This document shows, in pieces, positions 35,523 to 45,193 of a stretch of DNA of 64,000 nt (position 1 is the first letter of the stretch; each line of letters opens with the position of its first letter). The notes below the pieces were generated by a model that was not told where the DNA came from, ran no database searches, and saw only the letters and a list, made by a program, of their open reading frames with translations. This DNA comes from Pycnococcus provasolii (Eukaryota; Chlorophyta; Pseudoscourfieldiophyceae; Pseudoscourfieldiales; Pycnococcaceae): assembly GCA_938743325.2 (NCBI GenBank), contig OW568900.1:357985-421984 (forward strand), in the 5' to 3' direction. Position numbers and translations under genes: made by a program.

Positions 35523-36365
35523 TCATGCGATGCGAGCCTTTTTTGTCGGCGTGGGTGGCGTATCTGGTGCCTTAATGATTGCGGTTTCGTGGTGCTGACT
35601 GGGGCCGTCCTTCGCTACGGGCAAGCGTAGAACCGCCTGAAAGCAGCCGGGCGATACCTTGCGAAAGCGAAGCGAACGGTCGGAGAGCAGCGCGGCAGAG
35701 AGCGTCGCGGTCGGTGTGCGCGCCTTGCCCTTGAAGAGAGCGGGCCATATGCTTTGGCCCGCGAACACCGGGCCGATGGACTGTATGCGGCTCAACAGGT
35801 CACTCACTGTCACGGAGGGACTCAAAATTGGGTTGCTGTCGATCGCGCTTAAGCTTGCCATCGCAGCGAACGCCGCGTGCCTCACCTGGCCTTCAGGGAA
35901 CGGGTTCCCGACGTCCCAGCTTACGCGGTTTTCGGCGACGTCACTCAGCATACTCTTCAATGCGGTGGCAGTGGCGTTCGGGAGAGCGCCAGCCTCGTGG
36001 TCGTTCTTTTGCGTCTCGGCCACATCCCCACTTGCACCGCACTTATAGTCCCTTGTCTGCGTTGCGCACGGCGAGTTGTGAAGATCTTCTTCCCCGACGT
36101 GTACGTCCTCCTCCTTCTCCTGCGTTCTCGGCGCCCATGCGGCTTGCGAACACTGCGGCACATTGGACGTGCCAGCCCAGCCCACCCCCTGCAAGCTTCT
36201 CAGGTATGCACGCTTCTTCGGCGGAACCAAGCACGAGCCGCGCGATTCACACCCACCTGCATCTTCTGCCCTTGCCTCTCGAGGCGTGTCACGGCCGGCG
36301 TCTGCGTCGACACCACAAGGTGGTGAGTCGGTTCTCATTCGGCCCCCGGGCGGTTGGTCGGACAT
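35523..36365 (-). CDS. Hypothetical protein
   Basis: A 280-residue protein with no recognised family. The N-terminal 130 residues are polar and disordered-looking, with scattered Cys and Lys/Arg and a segment reading PPKKRAYLRSLQGVGWAG. The C-terminal half is more ordered: RHAAFAAMASLSAIDSNPIL, VTVSDLLSRIQSIGPVFAGQ and FRKVSPGCFQAVLRLPVAKD could form helices followed by a strand pair. The last residues (TPTKKARIA) are basic and could be a nuclear signal. It lies in tandem upstream of RTEL1 on the same strand, with 475 bases between. The start follows the longest frame. Confidence 0.5.
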   Translation of the reverse strand: MSDQPPGGRMRTDSPPCGVDADAGRDTPREARAEDAGGCESRGSCLVPPKKRAYLRSLQGVGWAGTSNVPQCSQAAWAPRTQEKEEDVHVGEEDLHNSPCATQTRDYKCGASGDVAETQKNDHEAGALPNATATALKSMLSDVAENRVSWDVGNPFPEGQVRHAAFAAMASLSAIDSNPILSPSVTVSDLLSRIQSIGPVFAGQSIWPALFKGKARTPTATLSAALLSDRSLRFRKVSPGCFQAVLRLPVAKDGPSQHHETAIIKAPDTPPTPTKKARIA

Positions 36366-37039
36366 GAGCTACCTATACTGTGTGGTAAGGTGTGAAGTGG
36401 ACTTGTCACCTGAGGACCTTCCCTTCCCTTCCCGAGACTTGTCAGCTTTCGTCGGCAGAAAAGGCAGAAAAGGGAGGGGTCTGGTTGGGTTTTTCCGCCC
36501 CGACCGCGGACGCACTATCGTAGTTCTAGGGAAGGGAAGGGGCGACTCCTGTACTCCCTCACTCCCTCGGAGTGGAACAGGTGACAGGGGAGGGAAGGAG
36601 GGAGGGAGGGGACCCTCGTCCCTCGCACTGTTGCAGCCTTGGGCAGGGAGGGAGGGGGCTGTTTGGGCGAAAGAACAAGGGCACATGGCCTTCGCACAGC
36701 CCATCTCCCAGTCTCAGCACTTCAGCAGCACCACACCAAAAAAACCACGATACGACAGGCCAGCCAAAAAGCGCCAAAAGGCGAAAAAGGTGCGGTGGAA
36801 GAAAACGGGCCTGAACTTTTCCTCCCCGGTTCGGAACGTAAAAGGAAAAATATCTGAAGATCTCCCCGCTCGTGTTAGCGCCACCCAACAAGCGTGGTTC
36901 CCGAACGAAAACAGCCAACTCCCGACCTTCGCATCGACTCTTGACTGTGTTACCGCCTTAGGTAAGTCATTTCCATAACAAATATGCAACAGTCTTATTT
37001 TCATTAACAAGAAGTTACGCGTAGTGTTCCCACTCCCAC
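36366..37039. other. Intergenic region with GGGA/GGGAAG tracts
   Basis: No supported gene. It has G-rich runs at 36415-36470 and 36580-36660 (AGGGAAGGAGGGAGGGAGGGG at about 36591-36611, a G-quadruplex candidate) and a poly-A/Lys-codon-like stretch at 36735-36815. Confidence 0.5.
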
Positions 37040-38590
37040 TCAACCAAAGGGGTTAGATATAGGAATGTTAGGAATGTCGACAATATCGCCGATGTCGTCC
37101 TTGATATCATCCACCGGAGGGAGAGGCGGCGCACGAACGTCATCCACGATGTCGCCGATGTCGGGAAGAGGACGTGTCGGCGGTTGGTCGAGGCGTGTCA
37201 TGTCACCTCGCGAAGCGTCACAGTAGTAAATGCATAGGCACGTACCCAGCTGCAGGCCTACGCGCCGTGCTGCGGCCGATGGTGACGGAAGCGGAACGAG
37301 CGTGATGGTGGGAACGGGCACTCTCATCGATAGGCCTAGGAAGCTGAGGTGAACTGTAGCACTGAGATCAATGCCGTACTTGCGTTGGTACACGTTTCGT
37401 GCAAAGTCAAGCGGGTCATTGACAACCAGTGTCGTGCGAAGCTTCATCTTGGTGGTCGCATTTGGCGTGAGTATGGCTGCGTTGGGCAGTTGTACGGGCG
37501 ATGGCGTGGTGCCGTTCAATTTGAAGTCGATGATGGCATCGATGTCCGCCACGGCAAGCTCGAAAGACGTTGGATTTCGCACGGCAAACTCCACGTCCAG
37601 AGAGAGTGTCATCGCCTCCTTCTTGCTCAGCGGATTCGTCACAAGTGCCGTGAGCGTATCATATGCGCCATCTGCGAAGAATATGCCGCAGACATATACC
37701 GTGGGCATATCGAGCTGCAAGTCCGTCGTTCCCCTGCACGTGTCGGTGTTTCCAAATATGCTCTGCAGCTTCCTTCTCCGTCCAGCCACTTTTGTGTCGC
37801 CAAGCTTGACGCCGTCCACCGTCGTGCGTGTCTTGTTCTTCAACTGGATCGACGTTGTAGCCTGCACGTTGACGGGCACGTCGGCGAGGTCAAGCGCACG
37901 TACCTTTGCATGGATGTTCTTCGTGAGCTTCACCGCATAGCTTTCAAGGTAAGCCTGAATCGCCGAGGCCAGCACCGTGCCCTTCGTCTCGAGGTCGCAC
38001 TCCACAAGTGCACTGTTTGTTCCCTTGCGCAGCGTGAGTGCCGTCGAGCACTTCAACACGCGTGCCTTCGTGCTCGCCGCGGTCACCACGGCGTGCAGCG
38101 GCGAGGTTGACGGCACCGCAGGTACTGCGTCCATGTGCAAGTCGAGCGACTTCACCTTAACAACGACGTTGTTCGGATTTTCGAGCAACAGCTTTGCGTA
38201 GACACGCGCTGAACCACCCTTGGTCGCCTGTTCGTTAAACTTCGCACCGCATTCAAACAAGGCGGTCGAGAGCTGCTTCAGGTCACCTGTGCTGATGACG
38301 TCTGAGATGGACGTGCCACCTTTGGAAGTTCCGCCGTCGTGCCCGCACGCGTTGATGTAGCACACGCTGACGTCAACGGGCTTAAGGTTCCCGACGAGAG
38401 ACACGAGAACCGCGACGATGATGACGATGGCCACCACGACGAGCGCGCACCCGCCGTATGCTGCACGTCGCACAAGTATTTTTTTTCTCGCCTCAGCGCT
38501 GCTCACCTGGCCTTGCGCGTGTTTCTCCGCGTCGGCGTTGACGTCGACGTCGACGGCCGTGTCCGCCTTCGTTGCGTTTTTGTCCGCCAT
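37040..38590 (-). CDS. LEA-2/NDR1-like type II membrane protein
   Basis: A 516-residue protein with a short acidic-then-basic cytoplasmic N-terminus, one membrane span near 45-70 (CALVVVAIVIIVAVLVSLVG) and a long extracytoplasmic region. That region contains two stretches in the LEA-2/water-stress pattern: ARVYAKLLLENPNNVVVKVK, and later VEFAVRNPTSFELAVADI with FKLNGTTPSPVQLP and LRTTLVVNDPLDFARNVY. This NPxxxxxxV beta-sandwich signature is shared by plant LEA-2 and NDR1/HIN1-like proteins. The C-terminus ends in Asp/Pro repeats of a DDIGDIV type. I chose the Met at 38590; the frame is open to 38668. It is head-to-head with the next gene, 352 bases apart. Confidence 0.65.
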   Translation of the reverse strand: MADKNATKADTAVDVDVNADAEKHAQGQVSSAEARKKILVRRAAYGGCALVVVAIVIIVAVLVSLVGNLKPVDVSVCYINACGHDGGTSKGGTSISDVISTGDLKQLSTALFECGAKFNEQATKGGSARVYAKLLLENPNNVVVKVKSLDLHMDAVPAVPSTSPLHAVVTAASTKARVLKCSTALTLRKGTNSALVECDLETKGTVLASAIQAYLESYAVKLTKNIHAKVRALDLADVPVNVQATTSIQLKNKTRTTVDGVKLGDTKVAGRRRKLQSIFGNTDTCRGTTDLQLDMPTVYVCGIFFADGAYDTLTALVTNPLSKKEAMTLSLDVEFAVRNPTSFELAVADIDAIIDFKLNGTTPSPVQLPNAAILTPNATTKMKLRTTLVVNDPLDFARNVYQRKYGIDLSATVHLSFLGLSMRVPVPTITLVPLPSPSAAARRVGLQLGTCLCIYYCDASRGDMTRLDQPPTRPLPDIGDIVDDVRAPPLPPVDDIKDDIGDIVDIPNIPISNPFG

Positions 38591-38942
38591 AACCAACACC
38601 ACTTTCAAGAACCAACCAGGAAACAAGATACTGCTAGCACTGTAGCAGTATGTACTCTGTGATACCACGGATACGGACAGTGCAGTGGCAGTGCAGTGCA
38701 GTACGCGAGGTTCGCAGATTCAGTTCCCCACCTACTCGTAGCTAGGAGTCGCCTAAGCAGCACCCATAAATAAGCAGCACGTGGCAGAGGCCCTGGGGGC
38801 GACCTTTCCTTTCCCCCTGGCCTTACCTTTAACGGTCGGTGTAAATGCGGACTCGTTTTGGTTTCGGGGTTTGGATTCGGGGTTTCATTCCGGACTCCAT
38901 GAGTCGGTCCCATTTCTTGTCGTTCGATCTTCCCGGGCAGGC
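38591..38942. promoter_or_regulatory. Bidirectional promoter region
   Basis: Gap between divergent genes. It contains CAGTGCAGTGGCAGTGCAGT at 38680-38700 and TTTCGGGGTTTGGATTCGGG at 38863-38882. No coding sequence supported. Confidence 0.45.
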
Positions 38943-39980
38943 ATGGCGGACGCGTGCTGCGGCGCAGGGTTGGACGAGGACGACTTTGAGAGCGACCCGA
39001 CGCTCGCAGAGTGCTGCAGGCGTGACCTGCGCGACCAACGCGACGCCGCAAGACTTCGCAGCCTTCTCGACGGCGAGGACGTCTCGAAGGCTTACGTCAG
39101 AACCAGAAACGACGTCTTGGGACTCACGGCGAACCAATACAGCGCAGATGTCGAAGAAAGTTCTGACTTCTCGACTGACGATGACGGCGACGACGACGAC
39201 GATGCAGCGGAAATGGCAAAGATGCGAGACAGGCGGCTCTCGGAAATGAAAGCGGCGGCGAAGGCGGCTGCGGAGCAGTCGCCTGCAGCGACCACATCCG
39301 CGGCGATGTCCTGGGTGCCGGATGGGTGCGTGGCGTACGCAAAACGTGCGCAGGACGTTGTGGCAGTGATCAAGAGAAGCATGCTTGCACAAGTGAGCCC
39401 TGCCCTTGGCGCGGTGCTGCACGTCGCCACCACAGGCGTCGCCGCGTGTGACGTGGCTGACGAGGCTCTTGACGTTGCCGCTGGGCGGTTTCCGAACGTG
39501 GCGTTTGTGCGCACGCTCTCTGACGCACAGCCTGGTGTCAGGGACGTCGCCGCACGTTGCGTTGCAGGCGTCGCTCCTCCCTCTGCCGTTGCCGTGCCAC
39601 CTCCCTGCCTGATCGTGCTACGCTTCGAGGGACGACGGAGACGGAGACACGCCATTGTATCAGCCGCGCTACCTTACATGGTTGATGCACCATGGACTCG
39701 GCGTAGACGCAACGAAGGAAGCAGCGGTAGCGAAGGCGATGAATGTGCGATCGATGCCGACGACGTGGCGTGGCTACTGCGCAAATGTGGAGTGGACCCA
39801 ACCGCCATCCCACAATACGACGACGACGACGACGACGACGAGGAGGATGGTGCAGCGCTCCCGCCATGCCCCGATTGTGGTCGGACGTACCCACACACGC
39901 ACGTTCGCGCGGTGCGAAAAGGAGGCGGCATTCAAGGCTTGCAGAGCGACGACGACGACGACGGCTATGACGGCTACTAG
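38943..39980 (+). CDS. Acidic hypothetical protein, possible thioredoxin-like fold
   Basis: A 345-residue protein beginning MADACCGAGLDEDDF, with acidic Asp runs encoded by GAC/GAT repeats. The N-terminal helical part (RRDLRDQRDAARLRSLLDGE, then LTANQYSADVEESSDF) is followed by a segment that could be a thioredoxin-like domain without an active-site CxxC: VVAVIKRSMLAQVSPALGAV, VAFVRTLSDAQPGVRDVA and CLIVLRFEGRRRRRHAIVSA. The layout recalls phosducin-like or viral-IAP-associated-factor proteins, but no signature motif is decisive. A CPDC pair and a His-rich turn (PCPDCGRTYPHTHVR) near the C-terminus could bind zinc. The ATG at 38943 is preferred to the upstream 38781. Confidence 0.5.
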   Translation: MADACCGAGLDEDDFESDPTLAECCRRDLRDQRDAARLRSLLDGEDVSKAYVRTRNDVLGLTANQYSADVEESSDFSTDDDGDDDDDAAEMAKMRDRRLSEMKAAAKAAAEQSPAATTSAAMSWVPDGCVAYAKRAQDVVAVIKRSMLAQVSPALGAVLHVATTGVAACDVADEALDVAAGRFPNVAFVRTLSDAQPGVRDVAARCVAGVAPPSAVAVPPPCLIVLRFEGRRRRRHAIVSAALPYMVDAPWTRRRRNEGSSGSEGDECAIDADDVAWLLRKCGVDPTAIPQYDDDDDDDEEDGAALPPCPDCGRTYPHTHVRAVRKGGGIQGLQSDDDDDGYDGY

Positions 39981-40043
39981 ACATGTAAGTACTTGTTACT
40001 GATTAACAATGTTTTCACTACAAAACAAACAAACAAATGGTGA

Positions 40044-42176
40044 TCATTTCGCCGCCTTTTTCTTCTGGTGCGACTGCTCGATGTGCTGAATGTGGCTCTT
40101 CACGAATTTTTTGATCTTCTCGTCAAGCTTGATCCGCGTCATCTCCCAAGACGAGGGTGAATCGTCGCAGCGCGTAATCTCCTTTTCCAACACCTTAGAA
40201 CTGAGCTTGTTGACGATCTCCTTGGAATTAGGTCGAACGTGCTTGGAGTATGGATGGTCTGATTGGCAGTACTTCTTCACGCGATGTTCAGTCATCGAGC
40301 GAACAGCCTCCTTGAAGTCTTCATCCCTCGCGTTGAAGAACACCAAAGCACCGCCCTTCCCGCTGCTGCTGCTACCTCCGCCGCCACCCGCACCAGGCGC
40401 CAAGATTGGCGCCTCCGCAAGCAACTTCGCAACGTCTGTTAGCGCACCGCTGCTCGGCCGCATCGGCCGAAGAGTCTGCGATCTAGGCTCCGTCGGCGAT
40501 GTCATTGGTGCGGGCTCCGCAGTTCTCAGATGATCAGAATCTGCATTCGCGGCTCTTCTTTCCTCAGCTCTGCGCTCAGCTGCGGCAGCTTCAGCCTTTC
40601 TTTCTTCACGCTCCAATTCCTCTCTGGACTTTTCAACACCCACTTTGATGAGGATGCTCCTTGCAGATGCTGCCACCTGACCATCCACGCCTTTTCCAGT
40701 CATGAGCGCCTTGAGAAGATCCTCGAGGCTTCCCTCGAGATTTTTCACCACCCTCAGCTTGCTCGCCTCCAGAGGCAGCGAATTCAGCGCCATGAGCGTT
40801 TTGCGTGCGACGGCGACGACATTGGGATCGTGCTGACGCGACCAGACGCACATCACCCGCTGTCTGAGGATTAGAAAGATCTGCTGAAGGATTCCGGCAG
40901 CCATGAGCTCCTGCCGGTGATCGTGGCGAGGGATGTTGATGATTGCGTCGAGCAGTATGTTCAGGTCCTTCACGGAGAACGGCAGCCGCTGCGTTTCTGT
41001 GTAGGCATCAGAGTCTATGCGCACGGCGGTTGTGAAGAGCGGTACAAACGTGCGCAGGCTTGCTCGCGCGACGTATCCTTTTTCCATCATTCCAGGCTCA
41101 GCGAGTCTGCGCTCAATCTCCGACTTGCGGTTCTCGACAAGTCGGGGTGCAAGTTTCGCTCGCTTCGCTGCTGGCTGCTTTGGCGTTTTCCGCTCCCTTC
41201 GTTCGCGCCTTGCCGCGCCGTCGTCGTAGTCCGAGTCGTCTGAAGAATCTCCCGCGCGAGGCGGTCGCCTCGGAGCGGCAGCACCGCTGCTTCGCTTCTC
41301 AGGCATCTTGAGAAGGCGACGCATTCCGAGGTGCTCGTCCTCCTCCTCAAAGTCAGCAGCAGTAAACTCCACCTCCGGATCGGCGTGCAGTTCGATGGTA
41401 GGCACGTCAGCCCGCTCGAAGTTCTTCGCCGCGTCTGCGCCTCCGCCGACGAAGCCTTTGCACTTGGACTCGCCACAGTAACAGCGCATCGGGCGCTCGT
41501 CGTAGCGTTCGAAGTTGTAGTCCATGGTGATTTCCTCGCCAGGCTGGATGTCACGCGTGGCGAATATGCCGATGCACACCTCCCCGCGCACAGTCCACTT
41601 CTGCATCTCGCAGTTGGGTGCGCAACTGTGGTTGGTGAATCGCCCGAGGTTCCCCATGCGCGACGCGTCGATCACCTCGCCCGCGCTCAGGCTCATGAAG
41701 TAGGTGTGCCTCGAACCCTCGCGCGTCAGCCACGCGCTCTTGCGTTCGACGTACGTCGCTTCGTCGAGCACCTCGCCCGTGTACTCGATGACGAATCCGC
41801 CCTTTGGAATGCTCTGCTTGGCGAAGAGCCCGCGTCCCTTCGCAGGAATGCCCGTGTGCTTGCACTCCAGGTTGGCGTACTGCCTTCTGCTGAACATCTG
41901 GTTCGTGCACGTCGGTCCGCAGGGGCAGTATCCGGGTATGCACTCCGTGAACACTTGTCGGTTGAGGCACGACGTTGCGGAGCACCCCGATGACGCCGTG
42001 CAGTCGCATGGCAGGACGTCGGCTTCTCGGATCGACGCGTGGTGGCGTCCGGGTATACTTCCGAAGTAGTTGCGTCGCAGCAGGTAGACGTTGAGCACTG
42101 TGGGGTTTTGGTTTTTGCCGGCAGCAGCAGCTGCAGCGGCAGCGGCAGAGGCGGCTGCTCCATGGCACTGCGGCAT
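40044..42176 (-). CDS. SETD2/Set2-type histone H3K36 methyltransferase
   Basis: Predicted to methylate H3K36 during transcription elongation. The domain order is AWS (Cys-rich CDCTASSGCSATSC, TECIPGYCPCGPTC, residues about 55-95), SET (GRGLFAKQSIPKGGFVIEYTG at 114-134 in part, RFTNHSCAPNC at 179-189, about 103-222) and post-SET CYCGESKCKGF (232-242). A long basic and coiled middle follows. The C-terminus (FKEAVRSMTEHRVKKYCQSD, then KLDEKIKKFVKSHIQ) resembles the SRI domain, which binds the phosphorylated Pol II CTD. The order AWS-SET-postSET plus SRI is that of Set2/SETD2. I chose the Met at 42176 (710 residues); upstream frame to 42428 is Pro/Arg-rich leader. Ala-rich stretch 7-19 is encoded by GCN repeats. 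Confidence 0.9.
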   Translation of the reverse strand: MPQCHGAAASAAAAAAAAAGKNQNPTVLNVYLLRRNYFGSIPGRHHASIREADVLPCDCTASSGCSATSCLNRQVFTECIPGYCPCGPTCTNQMFSRRQYANLECKHTGIPAKGRGLFAKQSIPKGGFVIEYTGEVLDEATYVERKSAWLTREGSRHTYFMSLSAGEVIDASRMGNLGRFTNHSCAPNCEMQKWTVRGEVCIGIFATRDIQPGEEITMDYNFERYDERPMRCYCGESKCKGFVGGGADAAKNFERADVPTIELHADPEVEFTAADFEEEDEHLGMRRLLKMPEKRSSGAAAPRRPPRAGDSSDDSDYDDGAARRERRERKTPKQPAAKRAKLAPRLVENRKSEIERRLAEPGMMEKGYVARASLRTFVPLFTTAVRIDSDAYTETQRLPFSVKDLNILLDAIINIPRHDHRQELMAAGILQQIFLILRQRVMCVWSRQHDPNVVAVARKTLMALNSLPLEASKLRVVKNLEGSLEDLLKALMTGKGVDGQVAASARSILIKVGVEKSREELEREERKAEAAAAERRAEERRAANADSDHLRTAEPAPMTSPTEPRSQTLRPMRPSSGALTDVAKLLAEAPILAPGAGGGGGSSSSGKGGALVFFNARDEDFKEAVRSMTEHRVKKYCQSDHPYSKHVRPNSKEIVNKLSSKVLEKEITRCDDSPSSWEMTRIKLDEKIKKFVKSHIQHIEQSHQKKKAAK

Positions 42177-42441
42177 GAGAAGAGGGCGGAGGAGAGAGGA
42201 GTCCCGGGGAGGGAGGGAGGGGAAAGGGGGCGGACGCGGATCCAGGGAAACGGACGGACGGAGGGAGGAGGAGGGAGGAGGGAAGTCCTTCCCCCCCCTT
42301 CGGCTTGGAGCTTCTCGCCTGCTCAGGAGGGCCCCTGGGGCAGTCTTGGCAAACCCCCAAACCATTCGGGGCCCCCTTCCTTTGGGACTACACATGTAAG
42401 TACAGCCTGTCTGTGCGTACTGTACCATTTACAAGTTTACA
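42177..42441. other. Leader and intergenic region
   Basis: Purine-rich leader of the Set2-like gene with GGAGGGAGGGGAAAGGGGGC at 42211-42230 and GGAGGAGGAGGGAGGAGGGA near 42262. The frame is open but low-complexity. No other gene. Confidence 0.45.
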
Positions 42442-44037
42442 TCATGCTGACTCGCGCATTGTCACGAGGCGAACGGCGAGCGCGCTTGCCTGCTCGCGCA
42501 AGTCGGTGCGCACGCGCGTATCGTCTTTCAGAGTCAGCAACGCGTTCACCACCAAGGCGTCCGAAATGCCCTTCGCATTCCAGTCGGCGGCAAGCGAGAT
42601 GCGGGACAGCGCCGTCGAGACAGCGAACGGTTCGGTGGGACACCGCTCGATCATCGCAACGGCATGGCCGTACAACGCCCAGCCAGTTAAGGCGGATGGT
42701 GCAAGCGTTGCCACGCCTCCGGCGAGTGCGATGGTAAAGAAGAGACGGAACGAGTTCATCAAAAACTTGTGCTCGAGTGTCGAATCGATAGGCGGATGAG
42801 CGGGAGACGGCGGCGGCGGCGGAGGAGGAGGAGGAGGTGGTGGTGGTCGTGATGCACTCGTGCTGAAACTGCGTTTCGTGGCGGGCTTGCTTCCTTTGCC
42901 TTTCCTCTTGATGGTGGTGGCGGCGGCTGGAACAATGGAGGGTGCAGTGGTGGATGAGGACGACGAAGACGAAGACGACGAGGTTGCCTTCCGCCTCCGC
43001 AGCTCTGCACTGGCGTTCGCACGAGCCTGCGATGCCGTGGGTGCTCTTACCATCTCCTCCGAAATCTTCTTCAAGCTTGCGCTAGGCAGTGTTCGGCACA
43101 GGCGCTCGCGAAGTAGTCCGCCGCGCGGACCATTAAATGCGAACACCTGCAAAAATCCCATGGCGCTCGCCGTTCCCCAGTAGCACAGAACACCGTACGG
43201 CTGAAACGACGAGGTCACCAGTACTCCGAGCGTGGCCCACTCGATTGCCAGGTAAACACGTTGCATGAGAAGGGACGCAGACTTGGACACCGTGTCACCG
43301 ACGAGACGAACCTGCCAGTAGTTGCTCGCGTAGACGGCGAACGGCACCAACATGCCAACACCGCCGTGGGAGAGCGTGCCCGTCTTTGTCTCCTTGTTCC
43401 ACTCGAAAGGTGCACGCGTGAGATCCTGCAGAGGCTTGAAGGGCAGGCCGCCGCGTTGCAGCGCCTCCCGCTCGCTCGGCAGACTGCACACGTGCCTTGC
43501 GGCGAAAGCCATGCCAATGAAGCTCGGAAGAGCAACGACAGGTGCTGCAATCATCCAAAGCGGGTGTGCCGTACGACTAGCAACGACCCACGGCGCGACG
43601 CGCAACGTCTCCTTATGCTCGCGCACGTGCTTGAGGTACGCCGCCGCGTCTCGCAGGTGCTTGGGTAACGAGTCTGCTTTCGTCGCATCGGCACGCACAA
43701 GGTCCAACGCCGCCTGTCTGATATCTCCACCCGAAGGCACAGCTTTGGCGTCGGCTGATGCTGATGCCGTTCCTGTCGCAGCAGCAGCTCTTTTTGCCTG
43801 CGCCTTCACACGGGCCAACGCGAGCGCCTGCGCGTGCGCCAGAGTTGCGGAAGCGCGCGTTGCATACACGGTGAGTGGCCACTGCGAAACACGAACGGCG
43901 ACGGCGGGCAGTGCGAGCGCAAGCCAGTAAGGCGCGTCGGTGGACGTGCGCAGGGTGGTGAACAAGGAAGCGACGCGTGGGATAATGGAAGAGCTATCGG
44001 CGGTGGAGGTGGTGGTGTCATCCGCCCCCGTGCCCAT
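42442..44037 (-). CDS. Oxa1/YidC/Alb3-family membrane insertase
   Basis: A polytopic insertase of the Oxa1 superfamily. The core holds hydrophobic segments in the family order: PYWLALALPAVAVRVSQWPL, HPLWMIAAPVVALPSFIGMA, GGVGMLVPFAVYASNYWQVR and CYWGTASAMGFLQVFAFNGP. A charged cytoplasmic/matrix loop (LARVKAQAKRAAAATG onward) lies between the first two. The C-terminal 170 residues contain a Ser/Arg/Lys region, a Pro run encoded by CCN repeats, another span (NSFRLFFTIALAGGVATLA) and a helical segment that could be a TPR-like tail, as in plant OXA2 proteins. Mitochondrial or plastid localisation cannot be separated. I chose the Met at 44037 (531 residues), five codons after the first Met of the frame. 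Confidence 0.72.
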   Translation of the reverse strand: MGTGADDTTTSTADSSSIIPRVASLFTTLRTSTDAPYWLALALPAVAVRVSQWPLTVYATRASATLAHAQALALARVKAQAKRAAAATGTASASADAKAVPSGGDIRQAALDLVRADATKADSLPKHLRDAAAYLKHVREHKETLRVAPWVVASRTAHPLWMIAAPVVALPSFIGMAFAARHVCSLPSEREALQRGGLPFKPLQDLTRAPFEWNKETKTGTLSHGGVGMLVPFAVYASNYWQVRLVGDTVSKSASLLMQRVYLAIEWATLGVLVTSSFQPYGVLCYWGTASAMGFLQVFAFNGPRGGLLRERLCRTLPSASLKKISEEMVRAPTASQARANASAELRRRKATSSSSSSSSSSTTAPSIVPAAATTIKRKGKGSKPATKRSFSTSASRPPPPPPPPPPPPPSPAHPPIDSTLEHKFLMNSFRLFFTIALAGGVATLAPSALTGWALYGHAVAMIERCPTEPFAVSTALSRISLAADWNAKGISDALVVNALLTLKDDTRVRTDLREQASALAVRLVTMRESA

Positions 44038-44187
44038 GCTCTTGGGGGACAAAATGGCCAGTTTGGTTGGGGAGGAAGGAGGGCGAAGAATGTCATTGGT
44101 GGTATGGACGTCGAGGGGGGCGGTGTGATGTTGTCGTCGGAAAGATGAGCCTTTCTTTTACACGCGCATCGGTCTCAGCAGATGCCT

Positions 44188-44797
44188 TTACCGCAGGCGG
44201 CGCGCCTCACGCTCCGTCTCCATAAGCGCGAGAATGTCACCCTCACGCACCGGTCCCTTGACGTTGCGCATGATGAGGCGGTTCTGGTCGTCGAGGAACT
44301 TGACGCGCACCTGCGTCACCTGTCCACGGCTTCCCGTGCGTCCAATCACCTTCTGCACAATTGCCAGCTTCGTGGGAGATTCCTGTTTGTGTGTGTGTGA
44401 AACGTGTGAGCATCGAGTTCGAGTTTGTTCTTTTCCTTCCACCAAAAAAAAGTAGTCCCACCGCCATCCCACCCACACCACACCTGCCCCGCCTCCTCAC
44501 AGCAAAAAACCATACAGCAAGGGGGCAAAGACAGAGACGCTTGCGGCAGAGATGATCGACGTCGTGAAAACTTTGCATCCTATTGTTTGCAGGCGCTGGT
44601 CGACTTCGAAGGACACGAGTGCGACGATCAGCTTAGGTGCCCTGAGCAACAAACTCGACGGCACTCCGGATGAACAGATTTTTTTTTGTCTCTGCGCATA
44701 GGATCAGGTGTGAGCATCACACAGCAAAGCGCACCACACCACACCACAATACACTACCCCACACCACCGACGCCGACGCCGACGCCACACTTACCAT
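44188..44797 (-). CDS. RPS28: Cytosolic ribosomal protein eS28, intron after the start codon
   Basis: A small-subunit protein near the ribosomal exit of mRNA. Exon 2 (44382-44188) encodes [20 protein letters not shown], then [20 protein letters not shown] and [18 protein letters not shown], essentially complete eS28. Exon 1 supplies only the ATG at 44797-44795, which is followed at once by GTAAGTGTGG. The acceptor is ACACAAACAG/GAATCT. The spliced protein is 65 residues, the normal length. Splicing is inferred from these junctions; the exact exon 1 is the weakest part. It diverges from the DUF506 gene (45194), and a TTAGGGGAGC box lies at 44834-44845. Confidence 0.9.
44383..44794 (-). other. 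Intron of eS28, 412 bp
   Basis: Donor directly after the start codon, acceptor before the second codon. It is several times longer than the other introns in this window (76 and 107 bp) and carries a GT/TG-rich 5' part and a (CA)n tail. It contains GTGATGC and two CTGA boxes spaced roughly as in a C/D snoRNA, but without a clear terminal stem. Confidence 0.75.
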
Positions 44798-45193
44798 GCT
44801 TGTGTGCAAAAGAAAGTAGGTAAAATGGGATGAGGGTTAGGGGAGCGACGGCGGCGGCGAGACTTCTCAGTTCGTTCCCGGACCTTGAGGGGATACCGGT
44901 TTCCTCCCCGTGAATCTGCGGGGGACCCCCGACATTACATTATTCGTTCGGGGTTTGGTATTTTTGTTTGGTTCGTTTTTTCGGGGTTGGAACTTTGGAG
45001 TTTGGAGTAAGGGGGCCACCTAGGGGATGGCCAGGGGATCCCTCGTAGGGTTATAGGATTAGGGTTATTAGCACAAGGGTGTTGTCACGTGGCCTGCAGT
45101 CACGTGGCTCAGAACGTGCTCCGAACGTTCTCACCCCTATGAAACTGTGAACTCATACGTGACGCCACCTAAGGCAAACGGAGTGAACTATGT
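44798..45193. promoter_or_regulatory. Divergent promoter with TTAGGG boxes
   Basis: Between eS28 and DUF506. It contains GAGGGTTAGGGGAGCG at 44832-44847 and GGGTTATAGGATTAGGGTTA at 45049-45068, with a TTCGGGGTTTGG motif near 44946. At 45084-45115 there is CACGTGGCCTGCAGTCACGTGG, a pair of G-box cores. No coding sequence supported. Confidence 0.5.
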
